Source: Alphaproteobacteria bacterium (GTDB taxonomy: Bacteria > Pseudomonadota > Alphaproteobacteria > Rhodobacterales > Rhodobacteraceae). Taken from it: a DNA stretch of 64,000 nucleotides. The DNA lies in assembly GCA_030427145.1 (NCBI GenBank), contig JAUHWT010000013.1, forward strand, positions 90,933-154,932, read 5' to 3'. Below are positions 46,269-53,523 of the stretch, piece by piece. A program made the position numbers and the translations under genes. Below the pieces are notes generated by a model, which saw only the letters and a list, made by a program, of their open reading frames with translations, did no database searches and had not been told where the DNA came from. Within the stretch, counting starts at the first letter, position 1. Every line of letters starts with the position of its first letter.

Positions 46269-46793
46269 TTAATCCCCCGTTTCCTGATCGACGGCATCAA
46301 CCGTGATCCGGTGGTCGCCTGAAAAAATGACATGAATCAGATGGTCGGTCATGGCGATTGCCAGCACCGCCATTCCGATCACCATCGAAGACTGCGGTAC
46401 CCAAAGGGGCGATGCGTCCTGTCCCTGGCTGACATCATTGAATTTCCATGACCAGTACACAAACCGCACGGAATACCAGGTTACATACCACGAAATGGCC
46501 GTGCCGATCCCGAAACACCAGATCTCGAGCACGCGACGTGTCGTTGCACTCACGGGATTTAGCAGGATTGAGACCCGGATATGCGCCCCGCGATGCAGGG
46601 CATGGGCAAAGGCAAAAAACGACGCCCCAGCCATGCAGTAGCCCGCATAGTCCGGTGCTCCGGGGAAGACCTCCCCGGTCCAGCGGGCGAGCATCTGAAT
46701 GACAATCAGCGCCAGAATGGCGATCAAAAACAGCGATGCAACAATCCCTGATCCCAGATAGAGCAGATCAAGAGCCTTACGAAGTCTCGCCAT
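46269..46793 (-). CDS. TRAP transporter small permease (DctQ family)
   Basis: A 174-residue membrane protein with four hydrophobic segments, the second near ALIVIQMLARWTGEVFPGA and the third with AHALHRGAHIRVSILL, the typical DctQ signature (H-x-R-V). It stabilises the large permease in a complex. Located between the binding protein and DctM. Confidence 0.87.
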   Translation of the reverse strand: MARLRKALDLLYLGSGIVASLFLIAILALIVIQMLARWTGEVFPGAPDYAGYCMAGASFFAFAHALHRGAHIRVSILLNPVSATTRRVLEIWCFGIGTAISWYVTWYSVRFVYWSWKFNDVSQGQDASPLWVPQSSMVIGMAVLAIAMTDHLIHVIFSGDHRITVDAVDQETGD

Positions 46794-46852
46794 TCAATTC
46801 CTCGCCAGTATGTAAATGCCCGCCCGGACTGCCAGGCGGGCTGTAGTCCAGT

Positions 46853-47842
46853 TTATTGAGCTGCCTTGAAAGCGTCGATCACCGCCGCACCTTCATCGCC
46901 GGCCGATTCGAGCCAGTCCGCGCTCATTGTTGCACCAATCTGCACGAGGTCTGCCTTGAGCTGATCGCTTGCCGGTTCCACCGTCATGCCACCCTCACGC
47001 AGCCCGTCCACGGTAAACTGCGTGTAGTCCTTGGACCGTTGCAGACCAACTTCGGCGGCGGTTTCGGCACAGGTCAGCACAACTTCCTTGTTGGCGTCGG
47101 AAACACCATCCCAGACATCGCTGTTAACGAAGACGTAATTACGCGGCAGCCAGGCATCGACCTCATAGAAGTGCGACAGGCTCTCCCAGACCTTCCGGTC
47201 GTAGCCGGTGGCACCGGACGAAATCATGGATTCCGCCACACCGGTCGCAAACGCCTGGCTGATTTCCGCCGCCTCAATGGACACGGGCAGCATCCCGGTC
47301 AGCTCCGCGAGGCGTGCGGTGGCATTGTTGTAGGACCGGAATTTGATACCTTCCATGTCCTCTACCGAATTAACCTCCCGGTCGAAATATAGCCCCTGCG
47401 GCGGCCATGGAACGGAATAGAGCAGGGTCAAGTTTTGCTCGGCCAGAATTTCCTCAAGTGAAGGGCGGGCCGCAGTCCAGAGCTTCTCGGCATCATCGAA
47501 AGAAGTGGCCAGGAAGGGCACGGAATCATACCCGAACAGCGCATTTTCGTTCTGGTGACTTGAGAGCAGCCGTTCGCCGATCGGAGCCTGCCCGGTTTGA
47601 ACGGCGCGTTTGATATCATCCCCCGCAAACAGCGATCCGCCGGGATGGGTCACCACCTCAATTTCCCCACCCGTGCCCTCGGTGATACAGGCGGCAAACT
47701 CCGCACCGGTTTCAGAGTGAAAATTGGACGCGGAATAGGCCATCGGCATATCCCATTTCTCCGCATGCGACGGGCCCGCCGCCAAAACAAAAGCGGCCGA
47801 CAGCGACAGCGCCGTCGTGGATTTTGCAATTGCCATCTTCAT
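46853..47842 (-). CDS. TRAP transporter substrate-binding protein (DctP family)
   Basis: A 329-residue periplasmic protein with a signal peptide (SLSAAFVLAAGPSHA). The DctP fold shows in EGIKFRSYNNATARLAELTGM, which carries the Arg that grips the ligand carboxylate, and QAFATGVAESMISS. GGAGG precedes ATG 47842; the longer frame to 47920 runs back into the oxidase gene. With an amino-acid-type oxidase just upstream, the ligand is probably a carboxylate or amino acid. Confidence 0.88.
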   Translation of the reverse strand: MKMAIAKSTTALSLSAAFVLAAGPSHAEKWDMPMAYSASNFHSETGAEFAACITEGTGGEIEVVTHPGGSLFAGDDIKRAVQTGQAPIGERLLSSHQNENALFGYDSVPFLATSFDDAEKLWTAARPSLEEILAEQNLTLLYSVPWPPQGLYFDREVNSVEDMEGIKFRSYNNATARLAELTGMLPVSIEAAEISQAFATGVAESMISSGATGYDRKVWESLSHFYEVDAWLPRNYVFVNSDVWDGVSDANKEVVLTCAETAAEVGLQRSKDYTQFTVDGLREGGMTVEPASDQLKADLVQIGATMSADWLESAGDEGAAVIDAFKAAQ

Positions 47843-47870
47843 GTGATCCTCCAGTGAGTGTTCTAAGCCG

Positions 47871-49130
47871 TTACGCGAACCGGTTGGGTGAGTAGGGTTG
47901 CAGGTCGATATTGGGCGCATCGCCCATGATGAGTCCAGCCACCAGCCGCCCGGTCTTTGGGCCGCCGGTCAGTCCAATGTGATGGTGCCCAAAGGCCGTA
48001 TGGATGCCGGTTCGCCCAATTTCCCCAATCAGCGGCAGGCTGTCCGCCGGGGCAGGCCGGTGTCCCATCCATTCATCGGTCGTATCCCAGGTGAGGTCAG
48101 TGAATGTCTCATGGACCTTTTTCCGTATAAGATTGAACGGCGCTTCGGCGGCCTCTGCCTCCAGCCCTCCAAATTCAACCACGCCTGCGCAGCGAAGACC
48201 GTCTTCCATCTGAGTGGCCACAAATTTCCCGGCTGTCACCATGTAGGGCCGGGACAGCGCAATGGACGGGTTCCGGAACACGATATGATACCCGCGTTCG
48301 CTTTCCATCGGCACATTAAGGCCAAGCCGGTCGGCCAGAGGTTTGGACCAGACGCCCGAACTTAGAACCGCTGCATCGCACTGTATTTTGCCCTGGTCGG
48401 TAAGCACCGCCGAGATTTGGCCGTCCTGAAGATCGAAGGCCTTCACTTCGGATTTAACGAACGTGCCGCCGGAGTTTTCGAATTCCTTCGCCAGAGCCTG
48501 AACATACCCCCCGGGACTCGTGACAAATCCATGTCCTTTCACCAGCGCCAGCAGGTTCACGGCGCGGCCAAAACCCGGCTCATCCTCGCGAACGGCTTCG
48601 CCCTCAACCATATCTGGTTCGAACCCGGCTTCCCTGCGCAGTTCCCACACGTAGGAATCCGCTTCGAACGCGGCCCGGTCCGCATAGGCAAAGCCGTATT
48701 CAGACGGTTTTACAAACCGCTCCGCCACGGTGCCGGTTGCGAGAGCCAGATGCTGTTCAAGGCTGTCCCCCGTGATGCCGGTCAATCCACGGGCGATGCG
48801 GCGGGTATCTTTGTCATTGGCATGTTTAAGATATTTTCGCAGCCACGGGGCCAGCTTCGGCAAATAGGACCACCGCAGGAAAAGCGGAAAATCAGGATTG
48901 AACAGCATACCAGGAGCTTTTACCACCAGACCCGGTGTTGTGACCGGCACCATTGAGCAGGACGCCAGAATTCCGCCGTTGCCGTAGGACGTGCCGCTGG
49001 CAGGCCCCGTGCGATCGATCAGCGTGACGTCCGCACCAGACCTTTGCAGCCAGATTGCGGCCGAGACACCCACAATGCCCGCTCCAATTACGGCAACTTT
49101 CCGGTGTCTGGTCGTCAATCGCTGCTCCAT
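47871..49130 (-). CDS. FAD-dependent D-amino-acid dehydrogenase-like oxidoreductase
   Basis: A 419-residue DAAO/DadA-fold flavoprotein. The dinucleotide loop VAVIGAGIVGVSAAIWLQRSGADV near residue 12, SYGNGGILASCSMVP and the C-terminal FGHHHIGLTGGPKTGRLVA (FAD contact) match DadA-type dehydrogenases. Its substrate could be a D-amino acid or a cyclic amino acid; sequence alone does not decide. The TRAP genes follow after 28 bases, so it presumably acts on the imported compound. Its promoter must lie in 49131-49329. Confidence 0.83.
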   Translation of the reverse strand: MEQRLTTRHRKVAVIGAGIVGVSAAIWLQRSGADVTLIDRTGPASGTSYGNGGILASCSMVPVTTPGLVVKAPGMLFNPDFPLFLRWSYLPKLAPWLRKYLKHANDKDTRRIARGLTGITGDSLEQHLALATGTVAERFVKPSEYGFAYADRAAFEADSYVWELRREAGFEPDMVEGEAVREDEPGFGRAVNLLALVKGHGFVTSPGGYVQALAKEFENSGGTFVKSEVKAFDLQDGQISAVLTDQGKIQCDAAVLSSGVWSKPLADRLGLNVPMESERGYHIVFRNPSIALSRPYMVTAGKFVATQMEDGLRCAGVVEFGGLEAEAAEAPFNLIRKKVHETFTDLTWDTTDEWMGHRPAPADSLPLIGEIGRTGIHTAFGHHHIGLTGGPKTGRLVAGLIMGDAPNIDLQPYSPNRFA

Positions 49131-49329
49131 TTCCTTCGTTGAGTGGCGGTCAGCTTACGGACGGTCACCGGATTGGAAAGAGGTAAATCGTTGATTCGAA
49201 ATACCGACGTCGTTTCCATCGTTGCACGACTGTTCTTTGCAGCCATTGCGCGCATGGTGCCCAATTGAGCGGCATGAGCCGTCCCGACGTAGTGGCTTCA
49301 ATAACCCTGGATTTTTGCCGGTTTTTTGC

Positions 49330-49358
49330 TTGACGCCTCCGCACCGTGTCCGTAAGAG
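49330..49358 (+). promoter_or_regulatory. promoter of the tRNA gene
   Basis: TTGACG (49330-49335), 17 bases, TAAGAG (49353-49358), ending 11 bases before the first base of the tRNA. Good spacing and position. A GC-rich stretch follows the -10, as in stringently controlled stable-RNA promoters. Confidence 0.6.
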
Positions 49359-49369
49359 ACCCGCGCAAC

Positions 49370-49446
49370 GGCGGAGTAGCTCAGGTGGTTAGAGCAGCGG
49401 AATCATAATCCGCGTGTCGGGGGTTCAAGTCCCTCCTCCGCTACCA
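49370..49446 (+). tRNA. tRNA-Met (anticodon CAT)
   Basis: A 77-base cloverleaf with encoded CCA. Acceptor GGCGGAG pairs with CTCCGCT (one G-T pair); D arm GCTC…GAGC; anticodon stem GCGGA/TCCGC around loop ATCATAA, giving anticodon CAT; T arm GGGGG-TTCAAGT-CCCTC. The first pair is not the mismatched type of initiator tRNA, so it is an elongator tRNA-Met; the lysidine-modified tRNA-Ile2 also reads CAT and is the alternative. Its 3-prime end is the probable integration site of the prophage that follows. Confidence 0.93.
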
Positions 49447-49651
49447 ATTCACATCTCAACCACATAAGAAACACATTTAAATTGATTTTCCCTATTTTGA
49501 TGATTGTTTCAAATCGAAAATTCTCCATCTTCTCAACAAGATAGATTTTTCACCATCTCAAGATTGAAAGTATTCCATCTTCTGTCTACGCTGCACCGAT
49601 TGCCGGTGTTGGTATCGGTGTTGGTATCGGTGTTGGTATCGGATGGTGAGT
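49447..49651. promoter_or_regulatory. AT-rich integrase leader and probable arm-site region
   Basis: Between the tRNA and integrase the DNA is much richer in A and T than its neighbours and has repeated short words: CCATCTTCT occurs near 49526 and 49575, CACCATCTCAAGAT lies between. Such imperfect repeats beside an attachment site are what integrase arm-binding sites look like. The last part is a 12-base tandem repeat. Inference from composition and position. Confidence 0.4.
49605..49640 (+). repeat. 12-base tandem repeat, three perfect copies
   Basis: GGTGTTGGTATC is repeated three times without change (49605-49616, 49617-49628, 49629-49640), ending 11 bases before the chosen integrase ATG. 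Copy-number change by slippage would alter the distance between promoter and start without any frame effect on the integrase. Confidence 0.95.
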
Positions 49652-50851
49652 ATGGCGCTTTCAGACACGGCCTGTCGCAACGTCAAAGCTGCGGAACGCC
49701 CATTCAAAAAGGCTGATTCTGGCGGCCTCTATCTTCTGGTGAAGCCAAACGGCTCCCGCCTTTGGCAGATGGCGTATCGTTTCGAGGGGCGGCAAAAGAC
49801 GCTGTCATTCGGCGCGTACCCGACGATCGGACTGGCCGCAGCGCGCCGCAAGCGAGACGCTGCCAAGTTGGCTCTGTCGGACGGAAGGGATCCGGGGACA
49901 CTGGCCGAAGCGCGATCGGGGGAACTGGTCGACCGCGACATTCTGTTCCGCACCGTGGCCAACAAGTGGTGGGAGACCCGGCGCCCCCGGTGGTGTGATG
50001 CGCATGCGCAGCGCGTATGGGCTCGCCTGCGGGACGACATGATCCCGGCGATTGGCAATATGCCGGTCCATGAGATCTCCGCCAGAGACGTACTGGACGC
50101 GTTACGGGTCATCGAGGACCGCGGGGCGCTCGACATCGCAAAGCGCGTCAGGCAGTCGACCGAGGGCGTTTTCGCCTATGCCAAGGTCGAGGGACTGGTG
50201 CAGCACAATCCGGCGACTGCCGATCTGAATATCGCGATGCGGCCGAAACCTAAGGCGGTTCACATGCCGCGCCTTTCCGAGGACCAGCTGCCTCAGTTCT
50301 TCTCGCGTCTCGCGCGGTGGAAGGGGCGGGCGCAGACCCGGTTGTCGATCGAGTTCATAATGCACACCGTTGTTCGGACCAGCGAGCTCCGCATGGCCCG
50401 CCTGAGCGAGTTTGAGGGCGACACGTGGACGATACCGGCCGAGCGCATGAAGATGTCCCGGGGCCACATTGTGCCGCTGACACCGCGTGCCTTGGATATC
50501 CTGGAGGCGTTGCGGCAGATCGCCGGACCCAGCGAATACCTGTTGCCTTCCCGCACGACCAAAACCGGAATCGTTCAGTCGAACTGGATGATCGGTTCGC
50601 TTTACAAAATGGGGTACAAGGGCCTCGTCACCACGCACGGATTCCGCGGCACATTTTCCACGGTGTTGAATGACCGCAAGGCCATGCTCGGGTTCGACTC
50701 AGACTGGATAGAGATGCAACTGGCCCACGTGGAAGGGAACAAGGTTCGCGGGGCCTACAATGCTGCCGAATACCTTAGCGATCGGCGGCGCATGATGGAG
50801 TGGTGGAGCGGCTTTCTTCAGGCTCAGTCAGACGTGGGTGATCTGCTGTAA
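49652..50851 (+). CDS. int: tyrosine-type prophage integrase with DUF4102 N-domain
   Basis: A 399-residue recombinase: DUF4102 arm-binding domain (residues 1-85, ALSDTACRNVKAAERPF…GGLYLLVKPNGSRLWQMAYR), core-binding domain (100-185) and catalytic domain. Active-site residues are Arg in VVRTSELRMARL, His-x-x-Arg in HGFRGTFSTVLN, the second His in LAHVEGNKVRGAYN and the Tyr in the same segment. The P4/CP4-57 type typically targets tRNA 3-prime ends, as here. ATG 49643, three codons up, is the alternative start. Its 3-prime end overlaps a convergent small gene. Confidence 0.93.
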   Translation: MALSDTACRNVKAAERPFKKADSGGLYLLVKPNGSRLWQMAYRFEGRQKTLSFGAYPTIGLAAARRKRDAAKLALSDGRDPGTLAEARSGELVDRDILFRTVANKWWETRRPRWCDAHAQRVWARLRDDMIPAIGNMPVHEISARDVLDALRVIEDRGALDIAKRVRQSTEGVFAYAKVEGLVQHNPATADLNIAMRPKPKAVHMPRLSEDQLPQFFSRLARWKGRAQTRLSIEFIMHTVVRTSELRMARLSEFEGDTWTIPAERMKMSRGHIVPLTPRALDILEALRQIAGPSEYLLPSRTTKTGIVQSNWMIGSLYKMGYKGLVTTHGFRGTFSTVLNDRKAMLGFDSDWIEMQLAHVEGNKVRGAYNAAEYLSDRRRMMEWWSGFLQAQSDVGDLL

Positions 50852-51044
50852 GCCGCGAGTTCCACGCCATAGCCGCTGCATCTGGGCTCGCGCAGCCGCG
50901 TGGCCCACTGGCCTCGCAGTCGGGGTTACTGCACTCCACACCCCAACAGCCCGGCTCGCTGTCACCTTCAATTCGCGGCCCACATGCCCCGCAGAAAGGG
51001 CATGGCAGCATCTTGATTCCGCTCCGACCGATCACACTGACCAT
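50775..51044 (-). CDS. Lar-like zinc-ribbon protein
   Basis: An 89-residue protein. MLPCPFCGACGPRIEGD, then ECSNPDCEASG and AMAWNSRL reproduce the Lar (restriction alleviation) family layout C-P-F-C-G … C-x(4)-C … W-N. In Rac and lambdoid phages Lar relieves host type I restriction, so an anti-restriction role is possible but unproved. The last 77 bases overlap the integrase 3-prime end on the other strand. It is the distal gene of the minus-strand cluster and is preceded by the shared TCCACATAGGAG junction. Confidence 0.65.
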   Translation of the reverse strand: MVSVIGRSGIKMLPCPFCGACGPRIEGDSEPGCWGVECSNPDCEASGPRGCASPDAAAMAWNSRLTADHPRLTEPEESRSTTPSCAADR

Positions 51045-51065
51045 ACCCTTGCTCCTATGTGGATT

Positions 51066-51434
51066 TCATCTAACTTCACAAACATCAACCGGCGGGGCTT
51101 CCCGCAGTGAGAGGGTCTGCGATCGTAACTCAGCTATTTCGACGTGGGAGAGGTCTACGACGCCCCATCCTCTATAGCCGCCTCGGAACCCCCGACTCTC
51201 CTGATAGTGGGTCGAGTGCAGCGGCATCCATATTCTCCTTACCCGCCGGGGCCTCTTAGAGAGTACCCGCAGCTGCGCCGCTACGTGCATGCAATTGGTC
51301 CAAAACATGAAGCGCTCATCAGCGCTCAGATGGTGCAGTATCTCCGAAGGCCTCAACACCTGTCGTTTTTCCGTGAGCAATTCGAGAACGGCTGCCCGCA
51401 GATCTGATCGCATTTCGTCGGTGACCCGCATCAT
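51066..51434 (-). CDS. small phage protein, possibly winged-helix
   Basis: A 122-residue, basic protein of unknown family. Residues 10-70 (RAAVLELLTEKRQVLRPSEI, then FWTNCMHVAAQLRVLSKR) have the spacing of a small helix-turn-helix or winged-helix domain; the rest is Arg/Gly-rich. The start is one of two consecutive ATGs directly after AAGGAGCGA. The upstream junction TCCAACTAAGGAG lies after the previous stop, not inside coding sequence. Confidence 0.5.
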   Translation of the reverse strand: MMRVTDEMRSDLRAAVLELLTEKRQVLRPSEILHHLSADERFMFWTNCMHVAAQLRVLSKRPRRVRRIWMPLHSTHYQESRGFRGGYRGWGVVDLSHVEIAELRSQTLSLREAPPVDVCEVR

Positions 51435-51452
51435 TCGCTCCTTAGTTGGATT

Positions 51453-51671
51453 CTACCACGTTGAGGCTTCGGTGATGAACTCACCGGCCAAGTCGCGCGC
51501 CGCGTCGGGCGACCAATCGAAAGCCGGGTCGCCAAACTTCGCACCTTCGAACACTCCGGCCAACCACGGCCGCATGTCTTTTCGCCAGTCCCAACCGGCG
51601 CCGCATCGTGCAACCGCCGCGCGAAAAATGTTGCCGAACTCCCTGGCTGTCCTACACGCACGCTCGGGCAT
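51453..51671 (-). CDS. small acidic/tryptophan-rich phage protein
   Basis: A 72-residue protein of unknown family (RTAREFGNIFRAAVARCGAG, then DPAFDWSPDAARDLAGEF), predicted mostly helical and soluble. TAGGAG lies at a proper distance from ATG 51671. A rival frame at 51431-51661 has poorer composition and no site. It ends in a TAG directly followed by the shared junction. Confidence 0.55.
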   Translation of the reverse strand: MPERACRTAREFGNIFRAAVARCGAGWDWRKDMRPWLAGVFEGAKFGDPAFDWSPDAARDLAGEFITEASTW

Positions 51672-51681
51672 AATCTCGCTC

Positions 51682-51855
51682 CTACTCAGACTCTCGCCCA
51701 TTGGGTTGTGAATAGATGTAGGCGCGAAAACCGATACCTTGGCGACGAACGCGCTCCAACCACACCCAAGCCCCGTTCTGCAACCTCACCGGAAACCATG
51801 CGAACCAAAGGTCATCTATGCTAAGAAAGTCGTCAGTCGTTTTTGTGAGTTTCAT
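51682..51855 (-). CDS. small phage protein of 57 residues
   Basis: KLTKTTDDFLSIDDLWFAWF…GAWVWLERVRRQGIGFRAYI: an aromatic-rich, compact protein of unknown family, probably beta-rich. Its ATG at 51855 follows ATAGGAGTGGAATT, which is the tail of the upstream gene plus the shared junction. Its TAG lies in the ribosome-binding region of the next gene. Confidence 0.55.
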   Translation of the reverse strand: MKLTKTTDDFLSIDDLWFAWFPVRLQNGAWVWLERVRRQGIGFRAYIYSQPNGRESE

Positions 51856-51865
51856 AATTCCACTC

Positions 51866-52066
51866 CTATGTGGACTCGTCGCCAACGAGGCGCGAGTTAA
51901 CCGGCATCAGTGCCGTATATCCGACATCGCGGATCAGGTTGGCCGCATCATTTCGCAGCGGCTCGTCACTAATCCACCAGCGACGAAAGAACCCGCGCCA
52001 GCCGGTGCGCTCGACCGCCATATTGTGGAGAATGTTAAGCGCCCTCATTTCTTGCTCTCTGGTCAA
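51866..52066 (-). CDS. small phage protein with TTG start
   Basis: A 66-residue protein, LTREQEMRALNILHNMAVER…RRWWISDEPLRNDAANLIRDVGY, predicted helical. TTG 52066 is preceded by GAGGAGCGAGACG at ideal spacing; ATG 52048 is the alternative. Its last two residues (Ser-Thr) and stop lie in the shared junction TCCACATAGGAG. Family unknown. Confidence 0.5.
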   Translation of the reverse strand: MTREQEMRALNILHNMAVERTGWRGFFRRWWISDEPLRNDAANLIRDVGYTALMPVNSRLVGDEST

Positions 52067-52077
52067 CGTCTCGCTCC

Positions 52078-52284
52078 TCAGTTGGATTGACGCGGCCAGT
52101 CCGCGCCTGCGTCCCAATTTATCCACGATCGACCTTGGTCCTGCGACATCGACGACTCCTGTCTTGATCGCGCCGCCCCGTACATGAACTGCGTCTGACC
52201 GAAGCCGAAACTAATGCCTACCATTTCTGCGTCAGCCTTGGACAAGGCGGCGCTATAGTCAAACCTGGGCTTATCGACCATCAT
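52078..52284 (-). CDS. small phage protein ending in the shared Ser-Asn tail
   Basis: A 68-residue protein of unknown family (VDKPRFDYSAALSKADAEMVG…SWINWDAGADWPRQSN). The last two codons and stop, TCC-AAC-TGA, are the shared junction and are followed at once by GGAG. It begins 13 bases after the serine recombinase stop, behind TAGGGGTAGA, and is the second gene of this minus-strand operon. Confidence 0.55.
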   Translation of the reverse strand: MMVDKPRFDYSAALSKADAEMVGISFGFGQTQFMYGAARSRQESSMSQDQGRSWINWDAGADWPRQSN

Positions 52285-52297
52285 TCTACCCCTATTC

Positions 52298-52990
52298 TCA
52301 AACTATCCCAGGGTTGCGGTTCTCCACATCCCACGCTTGTTGCCAGGCATAATAGGCGGCCCGGCTGATTTTCGGCCCGTCCAGCTTTTGCAGGGCCCGC
52401 CATACAGTGTTGCCCCGCTCGCCTGCTGCCAACATCTCCTGTGCTTTTGCGATCCTGTCCGGCGTCATGACCAATGGGCGACCACCGCGCTCACCTCTTT
52501 CACGCGCTCGGGCGATGCCAGCTTTGGTTCTTTCGCGTATCAGGTCTCGCTCCAGCTCGGCGAAAACCGCCAAGAGGCGTATCATGGCCTTCCCCATCGG
52601 ACCTTTGGTATCTATGCGTTCCGTCAGGCTCACAAACTCGACACCGCGATCAGTGAGAGTCTCTAAGGTTTCCAGTATGCCACCGAGTGTGCGCCCCAGT
52701 CGGTCGAGTTTCCACACGACGAATTCGCTGCCCTCGTGCTGACACGTCTTCATGGCGCGGATGAACATAGGCCTTTTCATGGTGCCACCACTGGCCTTGT
52801 CCACGAATATCAGATCCTCCGGGACTCCGTAGCTTTTCAGGGCGGCTATCTGCATGTCGGGGTTCTGCTCATGTGTTGACACTCGGGCGTATCCAATCTT
52901 TCTCACACCTGGGTTTTTGGATTCGGATGCCACTTTATTACCCGTACTGTTGATCTCTTGAATTTCAATCTGGACTATATTTCTGGACAT
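52298..52990 (-). CDS. serine recombinase (resolvase/invertase family)
   Basis: A 230-residue protein. The catalytic Ser is in IGYARVSTHEQNPDMQ (near residue 39), with FVVWKLDRLGRTLGGILETL and the long E-helix FAELERDLIRERTKAGIARARERG; a Hin-type helix-turn-helix region closes the protein (GRPLVMTPDRIAKAQEML…ISRAAYYAW). About 28 extra residues precede the usual start; GTG in GVRKIGYARV is an alternative start. It heads the minus-strand cluster of tiny genes. Whether it resolves or inverts DNA cannot be told from the protein. Confidence 0.88.
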   Translation of the reverse strand: MSRNIVQIEIQEINSTGNKVASESKNPGVRKIGYARVSTHEQNPDMQIAALKSYGVPEDLIFVDKASGGTMKRPMFIRAMKTCQHEGSEFVVWKLDRLGRTLGGILETLETLTDRGVEFVSLTERIDTKGPMGKAMIRLLAVFAELERDLIRERTKAGIARARERGERGGRPLVMTPDRIAKAQEMLAAGERGNTVWRALQKLDGPKISRAAYYAWQQAWDVENRNPGIV

Positions 52991-53022
52991 GTCAATCCAG
53001 TTTAAACTAAAAATTGTAAACT
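52983..53022. promoter_or_regulatory. operator-like repeats at the serine recombinase start
   Basis: CTGGA-N8-TCCAG (52983-53000), the palindrome GTTTAAAC (53000-53007), and direct repeats TTTAAACT (53001-53008) and TGTAAACT (53015-53022) are packed within 40 bases at the divergent start region. They could be recombinase or regulator binding sites. Only symmetry supports this. Confidence 0.35.
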
Positions 53023-53034
53023 TTCACATCTACA

Positions 53035-53063
53035 TTGACAGTCACGTTATCAGGCCGTAGTGT
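53035..53063 (+). promoter_or_regulatory. candidate promoter of the plus-strand small-gene operon
   Basis: TTGACA (53035-53040), 17 bases, TAGTGT (53058-53063), about 33 bases before the MazG-like gene. The -35 is perfect, the -10 moderate. It faces away from the serine recombinase gene in the same AT-rich gap. Confidence 0.5.
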
Positions 53064-53095
53064 TGGAATCGAACAAGCGAAAGGAGCGCCCCACT

Positions 53096-53500
53096 ATGAA
53101 ACTCACCCTGGGAGATATGACCGACGAAGAGGTGGTCGCTTACAATGGCCTGAACTTTGCGCAGCATTTGGCACACCAGACTGCGTCTGACGCTGGCTGG
53201 TACCGGGATTCGGCTACTGGAAAACCTGTCGAACGGAATTTCGGTGAGGTCGTTGCGCTGATGCACTCTGAACTGTCGGAGGCCTTGGAAGCCGATCGCA
53301 AGGGCCTGATGGACGACAAGCTGCCTCACCGGGACGGGCGAGAGGTCGATTTCGCCGACTGCATCCTCCGCATTCTGGACACGGCAGCAGCGCTTGGACT
53401 CGATGTCCCCGGGGCGCTGATCGAGAAGAACCGCTTCAACCGCCATCGCCCCGATCACAAGCTCGAAAACCGGGCGGCTACCGGCGGCAAGAAATACTGA
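53096..53500 (+). CDS. MazG-like NTP pyrophosphohydrolase
   Basis: A 134-residue all-alpha NTP-PPase-like protein. The metal-binding E-x2-E…E-x2-D pattern appears as MHSELSEALEADRKG and REVDFADCILRILD, followed by ALIEKNRFNRHRPDHK, as in phage MazG-like proteins. Such enzymes remove non-canonical or alarmone-like nucleotides; in phages they may counter the host's starvation signals. AAAGGAG precedes ATG 53096. It is the first gene of the plus-strand accessory operon. Confidence 0.82.
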   Translation: MKLTLGDMTDEEVVAYNGLNFAQHLAHQTASDAGWYRDSATGKPVERNFGEVVALMHSELSEALEADRKGLMDDKLPHRDGREVDFADCILRILDTAAALGLDVPGALIEKNRFNRHRPDHKLENRAATGGKKY

Positions 53501-53523
53501 ACCCCCGCCCACGGAGAGGTGAA

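Larger units (their letters stand above)
51052..52086 (-). repeat. recurrent gene-junction motif, minus-strand cluster
   Basis: Between neighbouring minus-strand genes the same short sequence returns: TCCAACTGAGGAG (52086-52074), TCCACATAGGAG (51874-51863), TCCAACTAAGGAG (51450-51438) and TCCACATAGGAG (51063-51052); a weaker version, TCTGAGTAGGAG, is at 51690-51679. In two junctions the motif is outside coding sequence, so the likeness is at DNA level and not merely a shared protein tail. Confidence 0.8.

Noticed and set aside
49504..49716. Plus-strand ORF with VLVS repeats before the integrase.
   Set aside because: The repeat is explained by the 12-base tandem repeat; the frame overlaps the integrase start and has no binding site.
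51431..51661. Alternative minus-strand ORF to the gene at 51453-51671.
   Set aside because: Ser/Arg/Pro-rich shadow composition and no ribosome binding site, while the other frame has TAGGAG at good spacing and ends at a junction motif.
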